This document shows positions 7,160-15,475 of a DNA stretch of 15,527 nucleotides, piece by piece. A program made the translations under genes and the position numbers. The notes under the pieces are model-generated. The model did no database searches. It was not told the origin of the DNA and saw nothing but the letters and a program-made list of their open reading frames with translations. Origin of the DNA: Pseudomonadota bacterium (lineage in GTDB: Bacteria; Desulfobacterota; JADFVX01); assembly GCA_015222555.1 (NCBI GenBank), contig JADFVM010000026.1, forward strand, positions 1 through 15,527, read 5' to 3'. Numbering within the stretch: position 1 is the stretch's first letter; the number at the start of each line of letters is the position of its first letter.

Positions 7160-7881
7160 AATTTCCCCTTCACTATGGTGCCCACATTTTCTCCCATAAT
7201 CACCCTGGTTACATTACCTCTTTCCTTCAGGTTAAAAACGATAATGGGAAGGTTATTATCCATGCAAAGTGAAATTGCCGTTGAATCCATTACTTTAAGA
7301 TTTTTGTTCAACACATCAATATAGGTAAGTTCATTGAATTTCGTTGCTCCCTCAACCTTCATCGGGTCAGCGTCATAAATTCCATCAACCTTAGTCGCTT
7401 TCAGAATAATCTCTGAGCCCATCTCCATGGCACGAAGTGATGCCGCCGTATCTGTTGTAAAATAAGGATTACCCGTACCGGCTGCAAAAATAACGACTCT
7501 ACCTTTTTCCAGATGTCGAGTCGCTTTCCTTCGGATATAAGGCTCGGCAAGCTGCTGCATCTCTATGGCTGATTGAACCCTCGTATGAACATCAAGTTTT
7601 TCCAATGCATCCTGCAAGGCAAGAGCATTAATAACAGTCGCGAGCATCCCCATATAGTCAGCTGAGGCCCTGTCCATTCCTTGTGAACTGGCAGCAACCC
7701 CCCGGAATATATTCCCCCCTCCGATGACAATTGAAACGGTTACACCCAGCGCTTTAACCTCTTTAATCTCCAGTGCTATGGTTTTAATGATGTCAGGACT
7801 AATGCCATATTCTTCATCACCGACAAGGGCCTCGCCACTGAGTTTTAAAAGCACACTTTTATAAAGAGGTTCTTTAGCCAT
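7156..7881 (-). CDS. pyrH: Uridylate kinase (UMP kinase)
   Basis: PyrH phosphorylates UMP to UDP with ATP. In bacteria it is a hexameric amino-acid-kinase-fold enzyme activated by GTP and inhibited by UTP. The 241 residues match the family. KLSGEAL (13-19) and GGGNIFRG (54-61) bind phosphates, GTGNPYFTTDTAA (135-147) contributes to the UMP site, and KVDGIYDADP (164-173) is the ATP-side loop. The ATG at 7881 comes 5 bases after the tsf stop. The ribosome site is weak (a GGG within the tsf end), so translational coupling to tsf is likely. Confidence 0.97.
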   Translation of the reverse strand: MAKEPLYKSVLLKLSGEALVGDEEYGISPDIIKTIALEIKEVKALGVTVSIVIGGGNIFRGVAASSQGMDRASADYMGMLATVINALALQDALEKLDVHTRVQSAIEMQQLAEPYIRRKATRHLEKGRVVIFAAGTGNPYFTTDTAASLRAMEMGSEIILKATKVDGIYDADPMKVEGATKFNELTYIDVLNKNLKVMDSTAISLCMDNNLPIIVFNLKERGNVTRVIMGENVGTIVKGKL

Positions 7882-7886
7882 ATAGA

Positions 7887-8537
7887 TTAACTACCCAGCT
7901 GGGCAGCAACCTCCTCAGCCAGGTTTGTTTCCTTCTTTTCCAGGCCTTCGCCCAGATGGAACCTTGCAAATCTTCTAATGGTGATTTTTTCGCCAATCTT
8001 AGCTGTCGCTTCATTAACAAGAGCGTCAATGGTCATGTCAGGACTTTTTACAAAAGATTGTTCAAGCAGGGTAATTTCTGAACAAAACTTGTCCACTTTT
8101 CCGTCAACAATCTTGTCTACAATCTTTTCAGGCTTGCCGGATTCCAGTGCCTGGGCTCTGTATATCTCTCGCTCCTTCTCGATAAGTTCTACCGAAATTT
8201 CATCTCTTGTAACAACTAGGGGATTGGCTGCAGCAATATGCATGGCAATGTCCTTGACAAATTGCTGAAAATCTTCATTTCTCGCAACAAAATCAGTCTC
8301 GCAGTTAACCTCGACAAGAACGCCGATGGATCCACCGGCGTGAATGTATGAACCGACAATGCCTTCCGAAGCCACTCTGCCTGCCTTCTTGGAAGCAGCA
8401 GCGAGTCCTTTTTGCCTTAAATAATCTACAGCACTGTCAAGGTTTCCCTCTGATTCTTTGAGGGCCTTTTTACAGTCCATGATACCAGCCCCTGTTTTTT
8501 CACGTAAATCCCTTACCTGGGATGCACTAATTTCCAT
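7887..8537 (-). CDS. tsf: Elongation factor Ts (short form)
   Basis: EF-Ts exchanges GDP for GTP on EF-Tu. I place the start at the ATG of 8537, giving 216 residues, not at the TTG one codon before it, because GGAGG (8545-8549) stands seven bases from the ATG and only four from the TTG. The N-terminal UBA-like domain has TGAGIMDCKKAL (15-26). NCETDFV (78-84) holds the Thr-Asp-Phe motif that contacts EF-Tu. The protein is shorter than E. coli EF-Ts (283) and nearer the compact forms with reduced C-terminal subdomains. The gap to rpsB is 21 bases and the two are surely co-transcribed. Confidence 0.96.
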   Translation of the reverse strand: MEISASQVRDLREKTGAGIMDCKKALKESEGNLDSAVDYLRQKGLAAASKKAGRVASEGIVGSYIHAGGSIGVLVEVNCETDFVARNEDFQQFVKDIAMHIAAANPLVVTRDEISVELIEKEREIYRAQALESGKPEKIVDKIVDGKVDKFCSEITLLEQSFVKSPDMTIDALVNEATAKIGEKITIRRFARFHLGEGLEKKETNLAEEVAAQLGS

Positions 8538-8544
8538 CAAAAAG

Positions 8545-8549
8545 CCTCC
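8545..8549 (-). promoter_or_regulatory. Ribosome binding site deciding the tsf start
   Basis: GGAGG on the minus strand lies 7 bases before ATG at 8537, in the rpsB-tsf gap. It favours this ATG over the adjacent upstream TTG. Confidence 0.75.
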
Positions 8550-8558
8550 GATTCAATA

Positions 8559-9476
8559 TTATTCTGCAGCTTCAACAGCCGGCTTATCTGTTTCTTCCTT
8601 ATCAACACTGCCTTCGGCAACTGTCACTTCCGGAGCTGCGACAGCCACCGTTTCTTTCTTAGGCGCTTTTTTTTCCTTGGCAGCTGATTCTTCTTCGGCA
8701 ACCACTGTTTTAGATTCAACCGCATCAGCCTCTGCCTTTACCTCTTCTTCAGCCTCTGCAGCTTCCTCAGCGCTTTTCAGGATTTCCTCTTCAAGTCGCT
8801 TTTGACCGTCTATACAAGCATCGGCAGCTTTCTTACAAAACAGCTTAATCGCTCTGATTGCATCATCATTTCCGGGAATAATATGGTCTATAAGATCAGG
8901 GTCACAGTTGGTATCAACAATGGCCGCAATGGGAATACCCAGTTTTCTTGCCTCGGAAATAGCAATGGATTCCTTTTTAGGATCTATAACAAAAAGAAGA
9001 CCGGGAAGTCCGTTCATATTCTTAATCCCGCCAAGGACTTTCTCAAGTTTTTCTCTCTCCTTGTCCAGCTTGATAGTCTCTTTCTTTACGAGGAGGTCAT
9101 AGGTTCCATCCTCTTTCATTTTTTCCAATTCCTTTAATCTGTCAATGCTCTTTTTTACCGTGCTGAAGTTGGTTAACATGCCTCCAAGCCACCTGTTGTT
9201 AACGTAGAACATGCCGGCTCTTTCAGCCTCTTCCTTTACGGAATCGGCCCCCTGCTTTTTTGTTCCGACGAAGAGCACTTTTTTACCTGCCATTGCCTCC
9301 GCCTTAATGGATTCCATTACGCTGTTAAACATCTTCACCGTCTTTTGGAGATCGATGATATAAATACCATTTCTCGCGCAAAAGATGTAGGGCTTCATTT
9401 TTGGATTCCATCGATTAGTCTGATGACCAAAGTGAACTCCAGTCTCCAATAGTTCTTTCATTGTTACGGGTGTCAT
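8559..9476 (-). CDS. rpsB: Small-subunit ribosomal protein S2 (uS2) with long acidic tail
   Basis: S2 joins late in 30S assembly and supports binding of S1. The true start is the ATG at 9476, because a perfect AGGAGG lies five bases upstream. The open frame goes 14 codons further, to 9518, but those residues (MKLGGGKNQNQEEK) are only leader. The 305-residue product begins MTPVTMKELLETGVHFGHQT, as S2 proteins do, and holds the conserved NPKMKPYIF and GTKKQ segments. From about residue 229 to the end, 77 residues form a low-complexity tail rich in Ala, Glu, Val and Lys, absent from E. coli S2 (241 residues). It leads the tsf-pyrH-frr cluster. Confidence 0.97.
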   Translation of the reverse strand: MTPVTMKELLETGVHFGHQTNRWNPKMKPYIFCARNGIYIIDLQKTVKMFNSVMESIKAEAMAGKKVLFVGTKKQGADSVKEEAERAGMFYVNNRWLGGMLTNFSTVKKSIDRLKELEKMKEDGTYDLLVKKETIKLDKEREKLEKVLGGIKNMNGLPGLLFVIDPKKESIAISEARKLGIPIAAIVDTNCDPDLIDHIIPGNDDAIRAIKLFCKKAADACIDGQKRLEEEILKSAEEAAEAEEEVKAEADAVESKTVVAEEESAAKEKKAPKKETVAVAAPEVTVAEGSVDKEETDKPAVEAAE

Positions 9477-9481
9477 TTTTT

Positions 9482-9487
9482 CCTCCT
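9482..9487 (-). promoter_or_regulatory. Ribosome binding site deciding the rpsB start
   Basis: AGGAGG on the minus strand, followed by five A and then ATG at 9476. It lies inside the longer open frame and so argues against the upstream ATG at 9518. Confidence 0.9.
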
Positions 9488-9522
9488 GATTTTGGTTTTT
9501 CCCTCCGCCCAACTTCAATCAT

Positions 9523-9555
9523 CCAAGGCTACCTCGACAAAGGAACCGTGCCTGG
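9523..9555 (-). promoter_or_regulatory. Possible structured rpsB leader hairpin
   Basis: In the transcript CCAGGC (9555-9550) can pair with GCCTTGG (9529-9523) with one bulged base, and CCT/AGG can pair inside the loop. It sits between the candidate promoter and the ribosome site. S2 controls its own operon through an mRNA leader in E. coli and other gammaproteobacteria; a similar role here is only inference. Confidence 0.3.
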
Positions 9556-9612
9556 GATTAGTTGAGCGTGTGTTTTTAGTTTACTCCCTTTGAATTTCGC
9601 CTAAAACTGTTA

Positions 9613-9641
9613 AAAATAGCACGACATCACTTAATTTGCAA
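9613..9641 (-). promoter_or_regulatory. Candidate sigma-70 promoter of the rpsB operon
   Basis: On the minus strand TTGCAA (9641-9636) and TATTTT (9618-9613) are spaced by 17 bases, with TG one base before the -10 (extended -10). Each box matches consensus at four of six positions. The leader to the rpsB ATG would be about 130 bases. Confidence 0.45.
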
Positions 9642-9706
9642 TATTTTTTTGCCTATCAAGTTGATATATTTTCCTGTTTTAAAGGATTTTTTCAGAGATG
9701 CAAAGA

Positions 9707-10882
9707 TTAGCTTCGATACTCGGCATTTATCCTGATATAATCATGAGTCAGGTCGCAGGTCCAGATCGTACTTTCGTGGGTACCGAGATTGATTTCAACG
9801 GTGAGGACAACTTCCTTTTTTTTCATTACAGCAGTGGCGCTCTTTTCAGCTTCATCACCTGTAAACAGGCCCCCCTTAACGAGCTGAACGTCGTCAAAAA
9901 AGATATCAAGCCTGGATTCATCCATTCTGATATCTGCACCTCCCACGGCCCCCGCAATCCGTCCCCAGTTAGCATCTTCACCATAAAAGGCGGTCTTTAC
10001 CAGGGGAGAGTTGGCAATCTTCAGCGCCGCCTTCTTTGCTTCAGCCGGTGTTTCAGCGCCTCGCACATTAATTTCAATTAACTTTGTCGCCCCTTCACCA
10101 TCGCTGACAATCATTTTTGCAAGAGTTATCATCACCTCTTTCATCATGGAAAGAAAGGTTAAATGGCCCGCAGACCCCTCGTTGATTTCGGCGCCACTTA
10201 CACCCGAGGCAAGAGCAATAACGGTGTCGTTCGTACTCATATCTCCATCAACAGTAATGCAATTGAAGCTCACCTCTGTAGCAACCTTGAGGGCATGTGA
10301 AAGCATTTCAGGTTTGATGACGGCATCGGTCATAACAAATGAAAGCATGGTTGCCATATTTGGTGAAATCATACCCGCGCCTTTAGCGATTCCGCCAACC
10401 GTTACCAGCGTTCCATTGATCTCCTTTGACAGAGAAAATGCTTTTTTAAAGGAGTCGGTTGTCATTATAGCCCGGGCGACATCATCGTCCCCCCCTTCAT
10501 TCAATGAAGAGACCAGATCCGGTACAGCAGCCTCAATCTTATCCAAAGGCAACCTTTGACCGATAACACCGGTGGAACAGACGAGAACCTCTTCATCTTT
10601 AAGGTTCATCTCCTTCGCCACTGCATGAGCAATCCCTTTTGCATCTTCAAGACCTTGAGGGCCGGTGCAGGCGTTTGCATTGCCGCTGTTAATGATAACG
10701 GCCCTTGCCTTCCCCTGAGCTATCCTTTCCATATCAAGAATGACAGGCGCCGCCTTAACTTTTGACGTGGTGAAAACACCGGCGACCGAAAGAGGCTCGT
10801 CAGAATAGATGAGTGCAAGGTCTTTCCCTTCTTTCTTTTTTATGCCTGCAGAAATACCTGCATATTTAAATCCCTTAACCAC
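9707..10882 (-). CDS. argJ: Arginine biosynthesis bifunctional protein ArgJ
   Basis: ArgJ moves the acetyl group from N-acetylornithine to glutamate. Many members also make N-acetylglutamate from acetyl-CoA, so the arginine pathway can run as a cycle. Monofunctional and bifunctional forms cannot be told apart here. The 391 residues include the oxyanion-hole Thr104-Gly105 (CSTGVIG) and the self-cleavage site in NMATML, between Ala177 and Thr178; Thr178 becomes the N-terminal nucleophile of the beta chain. The start is GTG at 10882, five bases after the secA stop. An in-frame TAA a few codons upstream excludes a longer form. GGAG lies far off (13 bases), so translation is probably coupled to secA. 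Confidence 0.96.
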   Translation of the reverse strand: MVKGFKYAGISAGIKKKEGKDLALIYSDEPLSVAGVFTTSKVKAAPVILDMERIAQGKARAVIINSGNANACTGPQGLEDAKGIAHAVAKEMNLKDEEVLVCSTGVIGQRLPLDKIEAAVPDLVSSLNEGGDDDVARAIMTTDSFKKAFSLSKEINGTLVTVGGIAKGAGMISPNMATMLSFVMTDAVIKPEMLSHALKVATEVSFNCITVDGDMSTNDTVIALASGVSGAEINEGSAGHLTFLSMMKEVMITLAKMIVSDGEGATKLIEINVRGAETPAEAKKAALKIANSPLVKTAFYGEDANWGRIAGAVGGADIRMDESRLDIFFDDVQLVKGGLFTGDEAEKSATAVMKKKEVVLTVEINLGTHESTIWTCDLTHDYIRINAEYRS

Positions 10883-10887
10883 CTTCG

Positions 10888-13521
10888 CTAATTAACTCCA
10901 TGACATTTTTTGTATTTCTTCCCGCTGCCACAGGGACAGGGATCGTTCCTCCCCACCTTATCAGCAGCCCTTTTTACCGGTTTTCTCTCGGGCGGAGGGC
11001 CTTCGCCTCTACTGAGAAATATTTTCTGTTCCTGACGCTGTTCTTCAAGTTCTTCCACCTCTTCTTCCCTTGTCACCTGAATGGAGAACAGCTTTTGAAT
11101 AACATCATAATAGACCCTGCCCATCATATCCATGAACATCTGGTAGCCTTCCTTCTTGTACTCCTGCTTGGGGTCTTTCTGCGCATAGCCTCTCAATCCG
11201 ATGCCGCCCTTAAGATGATCCATTGACAAAAGATGTTCCTTCCATAGCGTATCAATAGTTTGAAGCATAATGACCTTTTCAAGGTGCCTCATAATCGGCT
11301 CGCCAATCTCGGCCTCACGTCGCGAATAAAGGGTATTTACCTGATCAAGCAGATTATCCCTGAGGTCCTGAATTCTGTTTTTTTCAAGCAATTCCTCATC
11401 AATGTTCGACATTAACCTGAACTGATCGACATAGGCATTTTTCATGCTTTCAATATCCCACTCAGAAGGAGATACCCGCTCATCTACATAGGCATAAAGA
11501 AGTTCATCAGAGGTCTCCATGATGATATCTCTAACTGACTCTTTTATCCCCTCCCCTTTCAAAACTTCTTTTCGACGGCCATAAATAACTGTTCTTTGCT
11601 GATTCATGACATCATCATATTCAAGGAGGTGCTTTCTTATGTCAAAGTTGTGCCCCTCCACCTTTTTTTGCGCATTTTCTATGGCTCTTGATATAAGTCC
11701 ATGCTCAATAGGCTCCCCCTCTTCAATGCCCAGTTTATCCATAATGGATGAGATTCGCTCGGAACCGAATATTCTAAGGAGATCATCTTCAAGAGAGAGA
11801 AAAAAACGAGACGAGCCGGGATCTCCCTGTCGGCCTGATCGACCCCTTAACTGGTTATCGATTCTCCGACTTTCATGCCGCTCAGTGCCGAGTATATGAA
11901 GGCCGCCTGCTGCGAGGACTTCCTCTTTTTCTCTTGCACACTGAACCTTCATCTGCTCCACTACTTTCAGATATTCATCACTTTCTTTGTCAGACACCTG
12001 GTGCGCTGCCAGGAACTCAGGATTACCGCCCAGAAGAATATCCGTTCCCCGCCCTGCCATATTGGTTGATATTGTCAGGGCGCCCTTTCTACCTGCCTGG
12101 GCCACGATGTCTGCTTCCAGGAGGTGGTTTTTGGCATTCAAAACATTATGCTTAACGCCCAATTTTTTCAGTATTGCGCTGAATTCTTCAGACGCCTCAA
12201 TTGATATTGTTCCCACAAGAACGGGCTGCCCCTTAGCGTTAAGTTCCTTGATCTCTTCAATGACGGCATCAAATTTTTCTCTTTCCGTCTTGTAGATCAC
12301 ATCGTTGAAATCTTTCCTGATTAGCGGCCTGTTCGTTGGCACGACGACAACATCCAGGTTGTAGATCATTTGAAATTCTTCGGCTTCAGTTTCCGCTGTT
12401 CCGGTCATGCCCGATAGTTTGTCATACATCCTGAAGTAGTTCTGAAAGGTAATCGATGCAAGGGTCTGGTTTTCATTTTCAACATTTACCCCTTCTTTCG
12501 CCTCCAGCGCCTGATGAAGACCATCGCTAAAACGCCTTCCCGGCATGAGCCGGCCCGTAAACTCATCGACAATCTGGACTTCCCCATCCTTCACAACATA
12601 ATCAACATCTCTATGCTTCAGGGTGTGGGCATGGAGTGCCTGGTTTACATGGTGAAGCGTATCGATATGCTCCGTGCTGTACAGGTTGTCAATATTCAAG
12701 GCCTTCTCAACGTTATTGATCCCTTCCTCGGTAAGCATGGCGCTTTTGGCCTTCTCATCAATAGTATAATCTTCTTCCTTTTTCAGCATAGGAATGATCT
12801 TGTTAATATTGTAATATTTGTCCGTGGAATCCTCCGTTGGGCCGGAGATAATAAGCGGCGTCCTCGCCTCGTCGACAAGAATGGAGTCGACCTCATCAAC
12901 AATGGAAAAGTTCAGATCTCTTTGCACATAATCTTCCAGCTCGAACTTCATATTGTCACGGAGGTAGTCAAAGCCGAACTCATTATTCGTTCCATAGGTA
13001 ACATCGCAGTTATAAGAGGCTTTGCGCTCCGGGTCATCAAGACCATGCAAAATAGTCCCCACAGAAAGGCCCATAAAGTGATAGATTTCACCCATCCACG
13101 CGGCATCTCTTCTGGCCAGATAATCATTGACCGTTATCACATGCACACCCTTTTCCGTGAGGGCATTGAGATAAACAGGAAGCGTGGCCATAAGCGTCTT
13201 TCCTTCACCTGTCTTCATCTCGGCAATGTTTCCGCCGTGAAGGACAATACCACCTACAAGCTGCGCATCAAAGTGGCGCATGCCAAGTGTCCTTTGCGAA
13301 GCCTCCCTCACTGCGGCAAAGGCTTCCGGGAGAAGATCGTCAAGACTCTCCCCCTTTTCTATCCTTCCTTTAAATGCAGGGGTGAGTGCTTTCAAATCAC
13401 CATCACTGAGCTGTTTCATCTTTTCTTCGAGAGAATTCATCTTATCTACAAGAGGATTCATCTTCTTCACAGTCCTCTCACTTTGACTGCCAATAATTTT
13501 ACTTACTATTCCGCCGATCAT
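10888..13521 (-). CDS. secA: Preprotein translocase ATPase SecA
   Basis: SecA is the ATP-driven motor that pushes unfolded preproteins through SecYEG. The 877 residues carry Walker A MKTGEGKT (102-109), Walker B VDEVD (208-212), and the second nucleotide-binding fold with NMAGRGTDI and QLRGRSGRQGDPG. The helical scaffold region (YDDVMNQQR) and a charged linker follow. The C-terminus ends in a zinc-binding SEC-C tail with Cys862, Cys864, Cys873 and His874, the site that binds SecB or ribosomes in proteobacteria. The start ATG at 13521 has GGAAGG seven bases upstream, and the N-terminus lines up with E. coli SecA. It heads a secA-argJ unit. A weak promoter candidate lies upstream; nothing in the sequence shows a secM-like regulator. 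Confidence 0.98.
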   Translation of the reverse strand: MIGGIVSKIIGSQSERTVKKMNPLVDKMNSLEEKMKQLSDGDLKALTPAFKGRIEKGESLDDLLPEAFAAVREASQRTLGMRHFDAQLVGGIVLHGGNIAEMKTGEGKTLMATLPVYLNALTEKGVHVITVNDYLARRDAAWMGEIYHFMGLSVGTILHGLDDPERKASYNCDVTYGTNNEFGFDYLRDNMKFELEDYVQRDLNFSIVDEVDSILVDEARTPLIISGPTEDSTDKYYNINKIIPMLKKEEDYTIDEKAKSAMLTEEGINNVEKALNIDNLYSTEHIDTLHHVNQALHAHTLKHRDVDYVVKDGEVQIVDEFTGRLMPGRRFSDGLHQALEAKEGVNVENENQTLASITFQNYFRMYDKLSGMTGTAETEAEEFQMIYNLDVVVVPTNRPLIRKDFNDVIYKTEREKFDAVIEEIKELNAKGQPVLVGTISIEASEEFSAILKKLGVKHNVLNAKNHLLEADIVAQAGRKGALTISTNMAGRGTDILLGGNPEFLAAHQVSDKESDEYLKVVEQMKVQCAREKEEVLAAGGLHILGTERHESRRIDNQLRGRSGRQGDPGSSRFFLSLEDDLLRIFGSERISSIMDKLGIEEGEPIEHGLISRAIENAQKKVEGHNFDIRKHLLEYDDVMNQQRTVIYGRRKEVLKGEGIKESVRDIIMETSDELLYAYVDERVSPSEWDIESMKNAYVDQFRLMSNIDEELLEKNRIQDLRDNLLDQVNTLYSRREAEIGEPIMRHLEKVIMLQTIDTLWKEHLLSMDHLKGGIGLRGYAQKDPKQEYKKEGYQMFMDMMGRVYYDVIQKLFSIQVTREEEVEELEEQRQEQKIFLSRGEGPPPERKPVKRAADKVGRNDPCPCGSGKKYKKCHGVN

Positions 13522-13572
13522 TTCTAAACCTTCCCTATTTATTGGTTATTAGAGTTAGCATTCTTATTTGTT

Positions 13573-13602
13573 ATTTTATCATTGTTAGAGGCTGACTTTA
13601 AA
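13573..13602 (-). promoter_or_regulatory. Weak candidate promoter of secA
   Basis: On the minus strand TTTAAA (13602-13597) and TAAAAT (13578-13573) lie 18 bases apart, about 50 bases before the secA ATG. The -10 matches five of six and the -35 four of six. The surroundings are AT-rich, so chance matches are likely. Confidence 0.25.
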
Positions 13603-13626
13603 CAGACTGTGCCTAAACAAATACAC

Positions 13627-13703
13627 CCTCCGACTGGCTAAGGGTGACAATTTTCACGGACCAACGACTATACGTTATTCTGTCATGGTGAGCTTCTCGA
13701 AGC
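13627..13703. repeat. Two-armed dispersed inverted repeat, copy B
   Basis: The arms are 13627-13648 (with GACTGGCTAAGGGTGAC) and 13682-13703 (with GTCATGGTGAGCTTCTCGAA), separated by 33 bases. Read on the minus strand they match the arms of copy A (2298-2354) at 18 of 22 and 19 of 22 positions, in the same arm order. Copy B is thus the same element inverted. The arm at 13682-13703 also has a short local palindrome, GCTTCTCGAAGC. It lies between rhlB and secA. Confidence 0.8.
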
Positions 13704-13746
13704 ATGAAGCACGTCGACGCATAAAACTGATTCGGGCAGCCACCCT

Positions 13747-15021
13747 TTAATGTTTGCCCTTTGGCCGGGGCTTATGTTTCTGGTGCTTCCTGGCATGCCC
13801 TTCTCTGCGGTCAAGCATTTTTTTGGCCCTGGGATCATGACTTTTAAACTTCGGCCTGGGTGCGCCCTCTTTTTCTTCGGCATAAAGCTCGTCTTCAGCC
13901 CATTCCAGGGGGATTTTCATACCGATATACTTTTCTATATCCTCAAGGTGAAAGACATAGTTTTCGCAGGCAAAGGAGACCGCCTTCCCTTCTGCGCCTG
14001 CTCTTGCTGTCCTGCCGATTCGATGAACATAATCTTCGGCATCCTGAGGCAGGTCATAGTTCAAAACATGAGTAACGCCATCAATGTGGAGCCCACGGGA
14101 TGCCACATCAGTAGCCACAAGAATTGGCAGTTTTCCCTTTTTAAACTCATCAAGAATTGTCAATCGCTTCTTTTGCGGAATATCGCCAGTAAGGATGCCA
14201 TTATCATAGCCATTCCATTTAAGCTTGCTGGCTAACATTTCCCCTTCCCTTTTCGTATTGATAAAAATGACTGTTTTTCCCCACTTTTCCTTCTTCAGGA
14301 GTCCCAGGAGCAGACTCATCTTTTCCTTTTTGCCAACGTTATAGATACACTGCTTTACCTTTTCGGCTGTGACCTGCTCCGGTGCAATATAAAAATACTC
14401 CGGATTATTCATATGTTCATAAGCCAGTTCCTTAACCCGGGGCGACAAGGTTGCTGAAAACAGCATGGTTTGTCTTTTGTAATAGGGGGGAAGTCGCCTC
14501 ATAATGAATCGGATATCTTTAATAAAGCCGAGGTCAAACATTCTGTCCGCCTCATCAAGAACCATAACTTCCACTTCTTTCAGGCTGAAAACCCCTTGTT
14601 TAAGATAATCGATAAAGCGGCCCGGCGTTGCGATGAGGACGTCAACGCCATCTTTCAGGGCGTCACGTTGTTTTTGATAATCCACACCGCCATAAACAGC
14701 GACCGACTTAAGACCTGCGTAGCCTCCCAGGGAAAGGGCATCCATCTCTATTTGCGCCACCAGCTCCCTCGTTGGCGCCAGGATCAAGGCCCTGGGATTT
14801 GAGCGCTTTTCCTTAACAGTTTCTGATTCGAGAAGCCTCGTAAACAGGGCAACAAGAAAGGCGGCCGTCTTTCCCGTTCCCGTCTGGGCCTGCCCTGCCA
14901 CATCCTTCCCGGCAAGGGAGACAGGCAAAGTCATGGCCTGAATTTGAGTGCATTCGGTAAAACCGGCATCCTCGATGCCCTTCATAATATATTCATTGAT
15001 TTTAAAATCACTAAACTTCAT
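13747..15021 (-). CDS. rhlB: DEAD-box ATP-dependent RNA helicase, RhlB type
   Basis: This 424-residue helicase unwinds short RNA duplexes with ATP. In E. coli RhlB works with RNase E and PNPase in the RNA degradosome. All DEAD-box motifs are present: Q motif TQIQ (25-28), I AQTGTGKT (45-52), Ia PTREL (83-87), Ib TPGR (132-135), II DEAD (156-159), III SAT (189-191), V ATDVASRG (303-310), VI HRIGRTAR (333-340). Long shared stretches such as VAGQAQTGTGKT, DLGFIKDIR and LTGD.PQKKR.ILDEF point to RhlB rather than RhlE, SrmB or CsdA, though the subfamily call rests on recall. The C-terminus (389-424) is a basic Lys/Arg/His-rich tail of the kind that binds RNA. The ATG at 15021 has AGGA five bases upstream. 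It stands apart from secA by 225 bases. Confidence 0.93.
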   Translation of the reverse strand: MKFSDFKINEYIMKGIEDAGFTECTQIQAMTLPVSLAGKDVAGQAQTGTGKTAAFLVALFTRLLESETVKEKRSNPRALILAPTRELVAQIEMDALSLGGYAGLKSVAVYGGVDYQKQRDALKDGVDVLIATPGRFIDYLKQGVFSLKEVEVMVLDEADRMFDLGFIKDIRFIMRRLPPYYKRQTMLFSATLSPRVKELAYEHMNNPEYFYIAPEQVTAEKVKQCIYNVGKKEKMSLLLGLLKKEKWGKTVIFINTKREGEMLASKLKWNGYDNGILTGDIPQKKRLTILDEFKKGKLPILVATDVASRGLHIDGVTHVLNYDLPQDAEDYVHRIGRTARAGAEGKAVSFACENYVFHLEDIEKYIGMKIPLEWAEDELYAEEKEGAPRPKFKSHDPRAKKMLDRREGHARKHQKHKPRPKGKH

Positions 15022-15244
15022 ATCTATCCTTTTTTCTCATAAAAACATTTCACGTGGTTTCAAAAAGAGTTTAAATGAGAAACTTTCAGAATCGAACCAC
15101 ATCTAAAATAAATACACTGCAACATTTCTATAAACTCATTTTTCTTCTTTATTTTTGCATCATTGAAGCGATGTAATTCTACTTCGCTGGATTGAGGAAA
15201 ATTTACTGAAATTAACACTTTTAATAGTTTTTAGCAAGGATGGA

Positions 15245-15314
15245 TTTAGTAGCTTAGAAATTATTTTCTGCGTTTTTCCGGCAGATAATAATTTTGTTAA
15301 GGTACTTATCCAGT
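15245..15314. repeat. Hairpin-forming dispersed repeat, right copy
   Basis: This is the partner of 302-371, in the same orientation, at about 57 of 70 matching positions. Its stem is AAATTATTTTCTG with CAGATAATAATTT, one mismatch in 13. Relative to the left copy one stem pair has changed from A-T to T-A on both sides, and another position on one side only. It is located upstream of rhlB. Confidence 0.75.
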
Positions 15315-15445
15315 CCATCAGTGTTGGGTATAACTCATCAATCACAATCATCGGCGTTATAAGACTATTTACTGCAAATGATATTTTTTATTTAGCTTAA
15401 GTTTTAATTTCTTTTTTTTGCGATTCCAAAACGGTTTCGCCGGGC

Positions 15446-15475
15446 TTGCAAAATACTCACATTTTATGCTACTAT
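15446..15475 (+). promoter_or_regulatory. Weak plus-strand promoter candidate
   Basis: TTGCAA (15446-15451) and TACTAT (15470-15475) are 18 bases apart, with TG one base before the -10. If real, it would drive a gene beyond the right edge, divergent from rhlB. AT-rich sequence makes chance matches common. Confidence 0.22.

Noticed and set aside
9477..9518. N-terminal extension of rpsB from the ATG at 9518
   Set aside because: AGGAGG five bases before ATG 9476 and the standard S2 N-terminus show that translation starts at 9476; the extra 14 codons contain the ribosome site itself.
12514..13527. 337-codon plus-strand open frame opposite secA
   Set aside because: It lies wholly antisense to a clear SecA gene, shows no recognisable domain, and is explained by the composition of the opposite strand.
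15160..15351. 63-codon minus-strand open frame as a gene
   Set aside because: It runs through a dispersed repeat, the left repeat copy has a stop in the same frame, and no good ribosome site or known domain is seen.
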